Source: Galaxea fascicularis
Taxonomy: Eukaryota; Cnidaria; Anthozoa; Scleractinia; Euphylliidae
Assembly: GCA_948470475.1 (NCBI GenBank)
Contig: OX419338.1
Span: 1,535,159 to 1,599,158 of the forward strand
Reading direction: 5' to 3'
Length of the DNA: 64,000 bases
Shown in pieces: positions 22,301 to 31,067 of this stretch (position 1 is the first letter of the stretch; every line of letters begins with the position of its first letter). The notes under the pieces are model-generated. The model did not search any database, was not told where the DNA came from, and saw only the letters and a program-made list of their open reading frames with translations. The translations under genes and the position numbers were made by a program.

Positions 22301-24168
22301 ATTTTGATCTGTCTGATTTATAGGGATTCCAGAACAGAATATCACACAACCTTCAACAGGTAAGTAACCGAATTTGAATTGATTGATCGATTATTTCGAG
22401 TTGTATTTTCTGATGTAAAGTTTTTTTTTCTTTTTTTTTGCATCAAGGTCCCGATGAAAATAGTACAAAGCAGCCTTCTGGTGAGGATCAATTGGCTCTC
22501 CACGTTAAACTTTTTATTTTCATCTTCATTTCCATCGTTAAATTCATCATAGTCCTAAACAGGTTTTTTAACCTCCAGGTCTGATGCAGCCAAGCATGCC
22601 ATCGCCATGGAGTGGTCTCAGTCCAGGGCCCATTTTCCCGCTCATGCCATCCCTCATTCCAGTCCATCCTCCTCAACCCCTTAGCCCTGCCCCTAACATT
22701 TGGAACTATGAGATACCAATCCAGAAAAATCCTGTGGTTCCAGATCCTTATACTATACAGGATACGTCCTTCTTATACAGCAGTGAGTGATATGCTCAGA
22801 ATCTCACTTAAGCACAGTACAGACGACAGCTGCAGGGAGCTTTAGATAGCTAGTAAAAGACACTATAAATATTATATCTTCAGTGTGTATCTGTATCCAA
22901 CTCGTAAGAGACAGTCCTAGGGCCAGTAATTAATTGAGGGGTATAAAAACAGGGTCACGATTTAAACTCGGGACTTTTGTAAATTTTAGCTCCTTATTAA
23001 GAAAGTCACTACACCCTTGGAAAATCGGTAGAAATGGACGCAGGTAGCACTTTTATAAATGATTACATTTCGTTTTTGTTTTCTATGAACGCAGCTGCCT
23101 GTGCAGATTATGACCCCGCCTGTTCTGCTTATGGAGTTAATGGGTACTGTGATGGCCCTGCCATTGGGTTCAGCTCTGATTATTTATTGAAAATGTGTAA
23201 AAAGAGTTGTGGTTTCTGCAAAACGTAAGTTTCTTTCATTATTATTTGGGCTGCTGTGTAAGGAAGGAGAAGGAAGGTGGAGTGTTTTCATTCACTTAAT
23301 CACGTGATATACGTATGCAGGGTAGCCAGATTCTTCATGGAAAGTTAAGATGATAGATAGTGAATTTCGGCAACCGCTTAGATTTCTTAAAAGTGATCTC
23401 GATATTCTAGTAGAATTTTCTGTAAGCCATTAAACGCGTTTTTTTTTTTTAATGTATTAAATTCTACTAGCTAAATTTTTTTCATACAGCCTGAAAAGTT
23501 TAAGAATTTAGGGAGTTTTCCAACAAAGAAATAAAAACGGTAGGTCACTGAATTAGTTTTTCAGATAATTTATAAAAACTGATATTTGGAGGACCTTTTT
23601 GTGGACCTGCGCGTTGCCATGGTAACTGATATGACAAGCACCCTTTAAATATAGCCCAACAATAGAGTTCCAAGGAGACATACAATTTGCCTACACCATT
23701 AAATATCCTTATTTGTAATCTTCCATCGTTTCACAAACACTACATCAACGAAAAACCCTTTCGAGCCTCCTTAAGAACTAAGAAGCACGCTACGAGCCGC
23801 AGGCGAGAAGTGCGACATGTATTGACGTCCTCCGATCCATACGTTATCTGAGTTAAAACGCACTCACTGATCATGAGAAATGGAATCTATTTATGCATTT
23901 ACTCTCTCAGTTGGCTAATGACGTCATTCATTGGTCTATACCTTGCAAACTCCGCTTAATTAACCAATCAAAACGCGAAGTTTACACCGTCCATTTTATA
24001 ATGACTGATCATTTCTTTCTTCACTTCAGAGACAACGACTTCATATCCAGTGGCACTTGGATTAAGAAGGCCAGAATTCCTAACAGACGTCTTCCTCGTA
24101 AAGTGCCTCGACATACAAACAACCAACTCCTCCAAGCATCTATCAACATGACACCTGAAAATACTTAA
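10180..24168 (+). CDS. Gene A: secreted protein with eight vWA domains and a C-terminal ShKT
   Basis: About 21 coding exons give roughly 2027 residues: signal peptide (1-29), basic/acidic linker (30-140), vWA1 141-326, vWA2 351-534, vWA3 650-831, vWA4 844-1023, vWA5 1024-1211, vWA6 1228-1408, vWA7 1425-1603, vWA8 about 1670-1847, Pro-rich linker 1871-1938, ShKT 1939-1981 and a basic tail to 2027. Every internal junction up to the ShKT exon is phase 1; ShKT to tail is phase 2; the total is divisible by three. Each vWA is one exon. Most have degenerate MIDAS sites, so metal-dependent ligand binding is doubtful and a structural or protein-protein role outside the cell is more likely. No AATAAA was found in the 500 bases after the stop. 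The overall model is well supported by splice signals and phase; individual small linkers may be alternatively used. Confidence 0.82.
11185..11221 (+). repeat. (ATC)n microsatellite
   Basis: Interrupted ATC trinucleotide array in the first intron of gene A. Confidence 0.85.
11316..11648 (+). CDS. Gene A exon: charged linker
   Basis: Acceptor TTGCTGTTTTCAAG and donor G|GTAACT bound a 111-residue phase 1-1 exon. The peptide is rich in Arg, Lys, Ser, Asp and Glu, with a predicted helical acidic patch (FIERLTDDIHGLVQLLESRK). No known domain. Confidence 0.75.
11919..12018. repeat. Hairpin repeat, about 100 bp
   Basis: Arms ACAGGGATTCTAAAAGCTGA and its near complement near 12000-12018 enclose AACGCTC-type inner repeats. 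It is MITE-like and sits in an intron of gene A. Confidence 0.65.
12350..12907 (+). CDS. Gene A exon: vWA1
   Basis: Acceptor TTCATTTTATAG, donor G|GTAAAT. The MIDAS start is DGSKV (third Ser lost); the Thr loop SHTGNAL is kept; the LTDG position reads VITGSS, so the Asp is lost. Confidence 0.88.
12922..13026. repeat. GC-rich hairpin cluster just downstream of the vWA1 donor
   Basis: It includes a perfect 11-bp stem (ACCCGTAGCCC, 12999-13009) with a GCAA loop and the complementary arm to 13024, plus a related imperfect hairpin before it. It starts about 14 bases after the donor. Confidence 0.6.
13317..13388 (+). CDS. Gene A exon: 24-residue linker
   Basis: 72 bases, phase 1-1, acceptor ATTCAATCAG and donor G|GTAAGA. 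Reads STGKPTQAPPDNILSQGG in part: a Pro/Gln/Gly linker. Confidence 0.75.
13481..14032 (+). CDS. Gene A exon: vWA2
   Basis: Acceptor TTTAATTTTACAG, donor G|GTAAAA. The MIDAS start DGSGT is nearly canonical, but the second loop is AAAGEAL and the third reads IIGSTSADDV without the LTDG Asp. Confidence 0.9.
14040..14204. repeat. Foldback element beginning a few bases after the vWA2 donor
   Basis: Arms GGGATCCCAAAGGGG (about 14042) and its near complement CCCCTTTGGGACCC (about 14188) enclose GGAGC-type inner repeats. Only about seven intronic bases separate it from the donor. Confidence 0.6.
14683..15027 (+). CDS. Gene A exon: Ser/Thr/Pro/Gln-rich linker
   Basis: 115 residues, phase 1-1. The acceptor TCTATTCTTTTATTAG at 14682 was chosen over the CCGCAG at 14708 because only the former gives phase 1. 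The peptide is mucin-like (many Thr, Ser, Pro, Gly) and likely O-glycosylated; that modification is inference. An internal ACAG|GTAAAA near 14955 could act as an alternative donor. Confidence 0.75.
15275..15820 (+). CDS. Gene A exon: vWA3
   Basis: Acceptor TGGTTCACAG, donor G|GTGAGT. Opens LDLLFLLDGSHNLQ; the later loops read GSYLGEGL and VFSGGKSTDE, so the MIDAS is incomplete. Confidence 0.9.
16048..16083 (+). CDS. Gene A exon: 12-residue linker
   Basis: 36 bases, phase 1-1, acceptor CTTTTTATTCCAG, donor G|GTGTGT. Reads ITEPVAESGPAG. Confidence 0.65.
16106..16245 (+). mobile_element. tRNA-derived SINE ending at the vWA4 acceptor
   Basis: The B box GGGTTCAAACCCC follows a decayed tRNA-like head. 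The body (GAAGTCCTGAATTTTTTTTT, then TTACGCAATTGCGTAAATTG) also occurs in reverse at 47398-47560, which defines the family. The tail stops about 20 bases before the splice acceptor at 16266, so the pyrimidine tract directly abuts the insertion. Confidence 0.7.
16267..16806 (+). CDS. Gene A exon: vWA4
   Basis: Acceptor with a T-run ending CTGTTAG, donor G|GTGAGT, phase 1-1. The MIDAS motif is replaced (LLDVNSAHFS) and the third loop reads VTGGKSVDDV. No Cys-bearing leader. Confidence 0.88.
17003..17273. repeat. Foldback element in the vWA4-vWA5 intron
   Basis: Two arms of about 85 bases (17003-17086 and 17188-17273) are inverted copies, both holding the segment GTATGGGAAAGTCACC or its near complement. 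The left arm makes the vWA4 frame appear open well past its donor. Confidence 0.75.
17724..18287 (+). CDS. Gene A exon: vWA5
   Basis: Acceptor CTCATCTGCAG, donor G|GTAAGG, phase 1-1. Opens VDLCFMVDGSKNVLES. The second loop keeps Thr (DLNTGQSL) and the third reads VVSGRSHDDF. No linker exon between vWA4 and vWA5 was found with matching phase. Confidence 0.88.
18659..18706 (+). CDS. Gene A exon: 16-residue linker
   Basis: 48 bases, phase 1-1, acceptor TACGTCAATAG, donor G|GTAAGA. Reads DKQIPNLPLTSQGKGG. Confidence 0.65.
18966..19508 (+). CDS. Gene A exon: vWA6
   Basis: Acceptor GATTGTTTCCTACAG, weak donor G|GTTTGT at the expected domain end, phase 1-1. MIDAS start is VEGSEK (Asp to Glu); the third loop is IMTGKSSDEL. 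Confidence 0.85.
19800..19847 (+). CDS. Gene A exon: 16-residue linker
   Basis: 48 bases, phase 1-1, acceptor CTCTTTCTTCTTAG, donor G|GTAAGG. Reads VSVAKSLSQRSFQAGG. Confidence 0.65.
20196..20732 (+). CDS. Gene A exon: vWA7
   Basis: Acceptor GGTGTTTTGCAG, donor G|GTACGT, phase 1-1. This is the most degenerate metal site of the gene: the first loop reads VVSNCRNTPT and the third LFTGILDDDV. The fold pattern is still clear. Confidence 0.85.
20884..20949 (+). CDS. Gene A exon: 22-residue linker with two Cys
   Basis: 66 bases, phase 1-1, acceptor AATATTATACAG, donor G|GTAAGT. Reads KQIWGKLVCIPATGGCKNSS, so it can form one disulfide. Confidence 0.65.
21419..22084 (+). CDS. Gene A exon: linker fused to vWA8
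   Basis: Acceptor CTTTTTACTCTTCTGAAG, donor G|GTCAAT, 666 nt, phase 1-1. About 40 residues of Pro/Asn/Ser-rich linker run into VDLVFLVEGSDAVNES without an intron, unlike the other vWA exons of this gene. The third loop reads LMCSQSLDDV and the C-terminal part has three extra Cys (GACPQ, ELCNIG, PLCKN). Confidence 0.85.
22324..22359 (+). CDS. Gene A exon: 12-residue linker
   Basis: 36 bases, phase 1-1, acceptor CTGATTTATAG, donor G|GTAAGT. Reads IPEQNITQPSTG, with one N-glycosylation sequon. Confidence 0.65.
22448..22480 (+). CDS. Gene A exon: 11-residue linker
   Basis: 33 bases, phase 1-1, T-rich acceptor ending CATCAAG, donor G|GTGAGG. Reads PDENSTKQPSG, similar in style to the preceding linker. 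Confidence 0.6.
22579..22782 (+). CDS. Gene A exon: Pro-rich linker
   Basis: 204 bases, phase 1-1, acceptor TTTTTTAACCTCCAG, donor A|GTGAGT. The 68 residues are rich in Pro, Ser and Met and lack Cys; they separate the vWA array from the ShKT domain. Confidence 0.7.
23095..23224 (+). CDS. Gene A exon: ShKT domain
   Basis: 130 bases, phase 1 in and phase 2 out (AC|GTAAGT). Six Cys in ShKT order: CADYDPAC, NGYC, then MCKKSCGFC. The domain folds around three disulfides. In a large matrix-type protein it is most likely a structural or interaction module, not a toxin. Confidence 0.88.
24030..24168 (+). CDS. Gene A terminal exon: basic tail
   Basis: Acceptor TTTCTTTCTTCACTTCAG, phase 2 entry. 46 residues with a Lys/Arg-rich middle (IKKARIPNRRLPRKVPR) and TAA stop at 24166. 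Confidence 0.75.
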
Positions 24169-24946
24169 AATTCACCAAAAGCATATCTGTTTGAAAGTTA
24201 TACAAACTTAAAGAACTAATTTCCTGCTTATCAAGACTTGAGCAAAAACTCTCTTCTCGTGGTTAATATAGTCTACCCACATTATTGATTCCTTGCTGTA
24301 ATTATCTGTTTTAACAAATTCTGGTACTACAGCTGAATTTCATAATTGATCTCCTCAAAGTATCAAGATCTGATGCTAATATTCACGTTTTGGTGGAATT
24401 CTTGCAACAGCAAAACAAGGCAGATTCCTTGTACATATGTCTCCGATTCAGTTTACCACTTCATTTCATAGCCCGAAATCCTGTACAACATGGCTTCCAA
24501 AATGGCCGCAAGTAGTACGGGCATGGGGATATAACCTGCCAGAGAACTATAAAGGAATTGAGGGAAAAAAGTTTTTTTGTGCCATAGCCGCTGCAATCTT
24601 GAACAAAACTACTTGAGAAAAGTGACCTCTTGGCGTTCAATCATTTACGAAAACCTCTGGCTTAACAGTATTGCTACAGTAATTTCCCCCTCCCCCTCCC
24701 CCTCCCCCTATTCAATGTTGAATTTTGGAAGCCGCAATCTTAGGGAAACGTTTAGGAGCCACAAACGACATTAAATTGGGGATAGGGGAGGGGGGGGGGG
24801 GGAGGGGTGGTGCAACTCGGTTGGTTTTGTTTTCACTCGCTTTGGGGCTCATTTTTCTCAACAGTTTTGTCCAAGATTGTAGAAGCATTCCCCATGCATC
24901 ATCAAAATGGATGGGGTCAAGTTCGAACCATGGAACCTCAATAGAA

Positions 24947-25192
24947 AGATGCCTTGATGCGCTATTTGCCTAATACGTTTCATTTTCTTAGGATTGCAAG
25001 AGTGTCGATGTCACTTATAAGGCCGAGTGTAAAGCGATGAATCAGAGCTTATAATGGTCGTGCAAATGCAAAGATGCCTTGATGCGCTATTTGCCTAATA
25101 CGTTTCATTTTCTTATGATTGCAAGAGTGTCGATGTCACTTATAAGGCCGATTCTAAAGCGATGAATCAGAGCTTATAATGGTCGTGCAAAT
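24947..25192 (+). repeat. 125-bp direct tandem duplication
   Basis: Two nearly identical copies start AGATGCCTTGATGCGCTATT at 24947 and 25072, with only a few mismatches, so the duplication is recent. Confidence 0.85.
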
Positions 25193-26279
25193 CCATTGTT
25201 TTGCCACGTTTTGTTTTCCGTCGTTTTTTGTCCAGTGAGATCTTATGTGCTTAAGGTTCAATGTACCACTACAGTCCACATGATCATTGTACATGTACAG
25301 AGCAAGAAAAACTTATCTTTGGAGGACTATAGGGTTTGTTGGTATACAGATCAGATCAGGTCAGAATATAAATTTGTAAGATTTCCATTTCTGACAATCA
25401 ACGACGAAGCGAGAGACAGGCGTCATGAATCAGCGGTCATGAAACAGAACCAAATCAGTACAGCGCCGATATACATCAGTCTTTGTACATGTATTACCCG
25501 TCACTAACTTAATCTTCAAGAACATGACGCAAAAGTACACAATTTCGTTATTCCTTTTTGATATTTTACACATGAATTGCTGTCACGGAGTGAAAATTTA
25601 TAAAGACGTGATGACGCGAATGAAGTGGAGTTAAGTTGGTAGGTCTGATTCGGAACTACATATACGTCTGAAAGCAATATGTTTTCCTTGGTAAACAAAA
25701 GCGAGATCTGATTAAACAATTGAATTTGGATGAAACACGTGAATAGTATGAAGGTATTGTATCCATTACATTACCATTGTTCTTCAGGCATTTGACAATC
25801 CACAGCACCAAAGACTGGCATTTACCTGCACGATTATTGAATATCGGAGTATTATTGTGAATTATTTGCTCTTCGTCTCCGTCCCCCGCGCCGGGGAACA
25901 CTGGGGTTTACGTCTCCATTAGGTAATGTTTTTTCCTGTTGATTGGCCCTAACCTATTAAACTCAAAAGGCGAGAAGTTTGAAGATCTTAATGTCAGTTC
26001 TGGTAAAAGTAACCTGCAGTAAGCTTTAGACTTTTGCGACCTTTGCAACTAATTTTTTATTTATTCGCTCGACGAAACAACCAGCTGCTTTCCTTACACG
26101 GCCTCTTGACTACACACGGACTAACTTCAAAGCGTCTTCACTCCCGACAGAACACGTGTAATGTGAACGTTTCAGGGCGCCAAAACATGTCTCTGAGGAA
26201 TGGATAAGATTAGTTTATCACATGAGAACACATTTAATGCCGCATTTATTCAAAAACGTCGCTTCAGGAGGGCCCAGTG

Positions 26280-26373
26280 ATGTGTCTTCCATTTTTGGCG
26301 AGGGTTGAAACTTTGTACATATGTTTCTCCATTCTTTTGGTTCCAAACTATTTCGCTCTAAGGCTAAAATCAG
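26280..26373 (+). CDS. Tentative gene B first exon (signal peptide)
   Basis: ATG 26280 opens MCLPFLARVETLYICFSILL, a signal-like hydrophobic stretch, with a weak phase-1 donor G|GTTTGT after 26373. If joined to the next exon the gene B total is a multiple of three, but the phase match alone is weak evidence. The true first exon could be elsewhere in the spacer. Confidence 0.28.
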
Positions 26374-26895
26374 GTTTGTGAGGTGTTAACTAAAACGTTA
26401 ATTTGTAGTTTTGTTGCTAATTTTATCCATTGTCTTTGAGGCAACAATTACATAATTTATAGCGGTGGGTTATTAAACTCATTTAGGTTAACACATAATA
26501 GTCGATCGTGCTCTGCCAAGTTATGAGAAAAAGAGAGAATTCTTTTCCGAATAATGAATTTTCTTGGATTTTAGCTTTGCAATCATTTTTTCGTCGTCAA
26601 AGAGAGCAAATTGCATCCGGAAGTCATTTAAAAAACTGGGTGCGAATTTTTTGAGAGAGCGCATTTTAAAAGCTCAATCGAAGGGATGGGAGGTAACGGC
26701 ACGTCCTTTGTTGTGAGCCCATATTATCATTGCTTTTCCTTTTCTGAGATAAAATCAAGTCAATTTGTGTTTTTGATTTGGTTTTGCTTTACGTCGCTCT
26801 GTGATTGTTTGGCAAAACTTGTGCCACTATCTCAGCCAGTCAGAAGTAACTCTTCAACCGCTTGCGACCAACACGCCCACATTTTCACGCGCTCG

Positions 26896-27050
26896 GCGCT
26901 ATTAGGACCGGTTGCAGTTTACGTTCACGTGGAAAAAAACACCTTAAGCAACTTAACTTAATTTTCTTTTGTTTTGGATGTTCCAGTGCGCAATTTGCTA
27001 TCCAACAAATTGTTTCTTGTACCACGTGAACGTAAAGTGCAAAGGACCTA
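26896..27050. repeat. Hairpin (MITE-like), about 150 bp
   Basis: Imperfect inverted arms: TAGGACCGGTTGCAGTTTAC at the left, and the near complement with CACGTGAACGTAAAGTGCAA at the right, ending GGACCTA. Confidence 0.65.
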
Positions 27051-27170
27051 TTGTTTTGACTTCCGATTGGTTCATTGCGTTGTTTGTTTCTCTTGTGATT
27101 GGCTAAAGTGTTTATTATTCCTTACATCATTCAATTAAAAATTGCTCTAACAAGCTGTTCTTCAATTTAG

Positions 27171-27494
27171 AGAAAGCCTCAAATTATCATAAAGGGCACA
27201 AAGCATCGCACCGCCATTATGGCGAAGATAACCATGACAACACCCAAGCTTCAAGGAGAACGACTTACCGAATTAACATGCCTATGAAAGTGGCAAAACT
27301 AATTCTTCCTCAAATCAGAAATAAAAATCAAGAGACGATCATCAGAATATATCCAGACAAGTCAAACGAGGCGCAAAACCAAACAGGAAGTAACTACTTA
27401 TTAAGCCTCAGTTACAAAAAGCTGAATGATGAGGGACCACAAAACCAAGTTTTCAAAGACCCCTGTCCTGGTGGATGTTGCTGCTGCCCAGGAA
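27171..27494 (+). CDS. Gene B exon: basic His/Lys-rich region with Cys cluster
   Basis: Acceptor CTGTTCTTCAATTTAG, donor A|GTGAGT, phase 1-1. The N-terminal half is His-rich (HKGHKASHRHYG). The end holds DPCPGGCCCCPG, matching the Cys/Pro style of later exons. Confidence 0.75.
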
Positions 27495-30400
27495 GTGAGT
27501 AATCTTACACATGAACGTACGAAATTGATTTTTGTGAAGAAATACCTTCTGCATGAAAGATGCTGAAAAGAGTAGCGTTTCAGAGCGTCTAGATTTCAAC
27601 ATTTTCTGATCTAGTGCGGGAAGGCATGCCACAAATCCTCCCCCTTAGCTGCTTTGGCCTTAGTGCCACGTCTATGCCAAATGTCTGAGTACGACTCTGA
27701 ACCTAAAGTTATTTTTTTAATCGTATAAATACATCCTGACTGTGATAGCTATCTCAGTATTACAGGCGAGATGATTGCCTCTTTCAAAGTAAAGAACACA
27801 TATTTCACCTCCAGTGTACAATATTCAACGATGAAAAGCTTTGTTTTATACTGCGATATTTTGGAGCTACTGGAGACGAAATACAGAGACAGAAAATCAA
27901 ACGTTTATCATAATGTCAAATAAAGGGCGCCACTGATTTAATTTGGGCTTGCGAAACAGGTTTCCTTTTATCACTCCGCTTGTTTTAACCTTTTCTTTTC
28001 TGTTCATTGCAGTGAATGTAGATCCTATGTCCATATGTAATCCTGGCTGCCCAGGTGTGTACTTGCTTTGAAAACAAATACAAACCAACGAGGAATATTG
28101 AGTCGAAACAAAAGCATTAATCCAACAAAAGATCAGAAGAACGTTAGTTAGATAAATTGTCAAATTAAAAAATAATCCTAAATTATAACGGTTTAATTTA
28201 CTAGGTTAAGAGTAAGTTTTTGTATCGGCACTTTGACCCGATGGATAGTTAAATTGGACTTATCAGTTTACCCTTTCTTTTGAGCTAATGGATTGTGTCA
28301 AAGTGACTGGTTTTGTCAGTTTACCTTAATTTAAGCTTCGATGAACCTTTGAACAGTAACTGTACAGATTGTGGCTTTAAGAAACAGACTGGTCGTCATA
28401 AGGTCATTGTGTCTACACACTGTATATAATCTGCTTCAAATTATTTTTTAAGAGTCTGACTGTTTTTCTTGTTCCTTTTTATTTCAGTATGTCCAACACG
28501 TAAGTATCTTTCCTGTTTTACTGTGTGAAGTAAGTGCTTTGTGTGAACGATTCGTAGGTCAAAAATTTCTGCCTCGTCTATTGACATCCATACTTTCTAC
28601 TTAATGTACAAGTCATCAGTCTATTGCCGCTTTTTCTCCATTACTTATCCCTTTTTTTCTTGTGTTCAGCTTGTATTTGCTGCAGCTGCTGCTCTTCACC
28701 ACCACCTCCACCACCACCCCCACCCCCTGAAAAGCCTCCACCTCCCACCTGCCCCATGGTGTGTCTGCCATGCTGCCCATGCGTTAAGCCGTGCCCGTGC
28801 CGTCCATGCTTACACCGCCCAATCCACCGGCCCTGTTACCCTCCATGCCGCTTACCAGCCCCTCCCATTCAAGGACCTCTCCACGCTCCTTGTATTCCCG
28901 CTCCACCAGTTATGGGACCTTGCCACCCCCCATGTCTACCAAAGTTGATGCCACCAATTCGGCCACCACCAGAGCCTCTTCCGCCGATTATACCAAACAG
29001 ACCAATTGTCGTGGATCACCCTCTAAGGGGACCTCCAATATTCATAGGTGAGTCTGTTGCAAAACACAGCGGTTATCAAAACAAAATTGTCTGGTTGAAA
29101 AGTTCAGTCAACCTTCCAGCATTGAAAAGCCTCCTGCCATATTACAATAAATCCGTTACTAATTGCTGTAGAAGAACTACGTTTATACTATGCCGCAGAA
29201 GATATGAGCCAGTTAGAGTGCAAGAAAGTAGGTGTTAGTGCGATTCTTCCAATTTACTTCGAGGTTTGCTTGAGCCAAAGGCTATAACTTTGACAGGCTA
29301 TGACTTCGACCTTTCACGAGCTGCTTCTTGTAATCCGAACATACGGTTTTGACTTAATGACTTTTAGCAAAACATGGCTGAAGGATAACCATCAACTACT
29401 AAGCCACGTTTTCAATCACTAGATATGTTCATGAATTTAGCAATAGGGATCACATACTGATCTGACCAAATTTTTAGCGCTAAAGAATGGTTTGCACGAA
29501 TGGAAAACATGCTGTCAGAACTTACCACCTCCTGGGACGGCCTTCTCATTTTGACAGGGGACATAAACGTCGACTTGTTGCGACCAAATACCACCTTAGC
29601 ACACCGGTACTAAGTATGTTTAATCTGACCCAATATGAACAAAAACCAACAAGAATTACACCGACCAGTGAAACTCTTATTGATCACATAGTCTCAAACA
29701 ACCCAAAGCGCGTCACTCCGGCATACTGATGTTCTGCCATGAGCAAATAATGGCCCCTATGCCTGCCTGAACATTCGCACAGAAATAATTTTTCCACGAT
29801 ATAAATACATTCGCCGAGAGCGCAACTTTCAACAGGAGGAATGCATCCGGGACTTTGAGTCTCTCTACGCAATGGAAGATCCAAACGAAAAATAAGAAAT
29901 GTTTAATGAACTTGTTGCTGAATGTATCGAGCGCCAAAATCCTTGAAACGAACAAAGATAACCCGCCCTCCCGCACCCTGGCTAAATACAGAAGGCATAC
30001 GCGATCTACAAATCAATAGAAACGTGTTTAGGCGTGAGGCCCACTTGTTAAAAAGTCTTGAAGCCTGGGGTGCATTTCGTGAAGTGCGCAATCTACTGAT
30101 AACAAAAATAAAACAAGGAAATCGTTTATTGACAAGGCCTTATCTTCAACCAGGCCTAAAGAGATCTGGCGACCTATTTATCGAATCCTCGATCCGTCAT
30201 CACAACCCCTGCGACTGGACGCCGTGAATGAGCTGAATAACTGTTTCTTCGAGGAAAACTTGATCAACCTCGTTCATTCTTTGCATTCAACAACTAGTCA
30301 TGACCCATTAAAATTGCGTGCATTCAGTTGCTGAAGTGTTAAGAGAGAAAAAGGGGATAGGTTTATCGAATCCCGGACGATCTTTAATTAAGGAAAATAT

Positions 30401-31018
30401 CTCAAGTTATCGGAAAGGGCATTCCACTACCACAGTACTTCTAGGCATTATAGATGACGTTCTGCACGCGGGGAAGCGTGGGATCTCACCCTAATGATTC
30501 TTGCTGACTTTTCCAAAGCTTTCGACACAATCAGGTACAAAACTGTCTTAAGAAAGCCCCGCCATCTCAGATTCTCAAGGAATATCTTATCTGTACCATC
30601 AAAGAAATCCAAGAAAAGTAAAGAAAATGAAATGAGTTGTCTATATTTTGTGTAGCATGGTGAAAAATAGCTAAATGTTAGGGAATACGCCGAGAAAATG
30701 TGTCTTCTGGGCGGTTTCGTGAGACGTTCCATGGTGTAGCACTCGATAGATAATTAGTGGTACTTGTAAGTAATAGCAGTACAAGTTGCCAGCCTCAGTA
30801 GCGGCAGTAGTATAAGTAGCAAGCAGTGGCAATGGGAGCTTGTTGAAGTGGTAATGATAAGGCTTTTTCTCTATCAATAGACCAATGCCGTGACTCCATA
30901 ATTGAATGTAGGACCTTCGCAAAGATGGGAATGTGTAACCATCCGTCGCCTTTTCATTCCATTGAACAAATAAGGAAAATCTGTCCTTTCTCTTGCGGGA
31001 TTTGCAAGGAGTAAGTAT

Positions 31019-31067
<49 letters not shown>

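Larger units (their letters stand above)
24169..27170. other. Spacer between genes A and B
   Basis: Contains C-rich and G-rich runs near 24685 and 24790, a 125-bp tandem duplication, a 150-bp hairpin and the tentative gene B first exon. Open frames here have no initiating Met or no splice context. Confidence 0.4.

Noticed and set aside
23095..23224. ShKT domains read as venom toxins
   Set aside because: In genes A, B and D they are C-terminal modules of large multidomain proteins; the six-Cys fold alone does not indicate a toxin.
24725..24973. Frame with a signal-like hydrophobic stretch as gene B first exon
   Set aside because: No ATG in frame, a poly-Gly run from low-complexity DNA, and no phase-1 donor after the hydrophobic part.
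28604..28948. 114-codon frame overlapping the Pro/Cys exon of gene B
   Set aside because: A frame-shifted shadow; the 28670-29047 frame has the correct splice phase.
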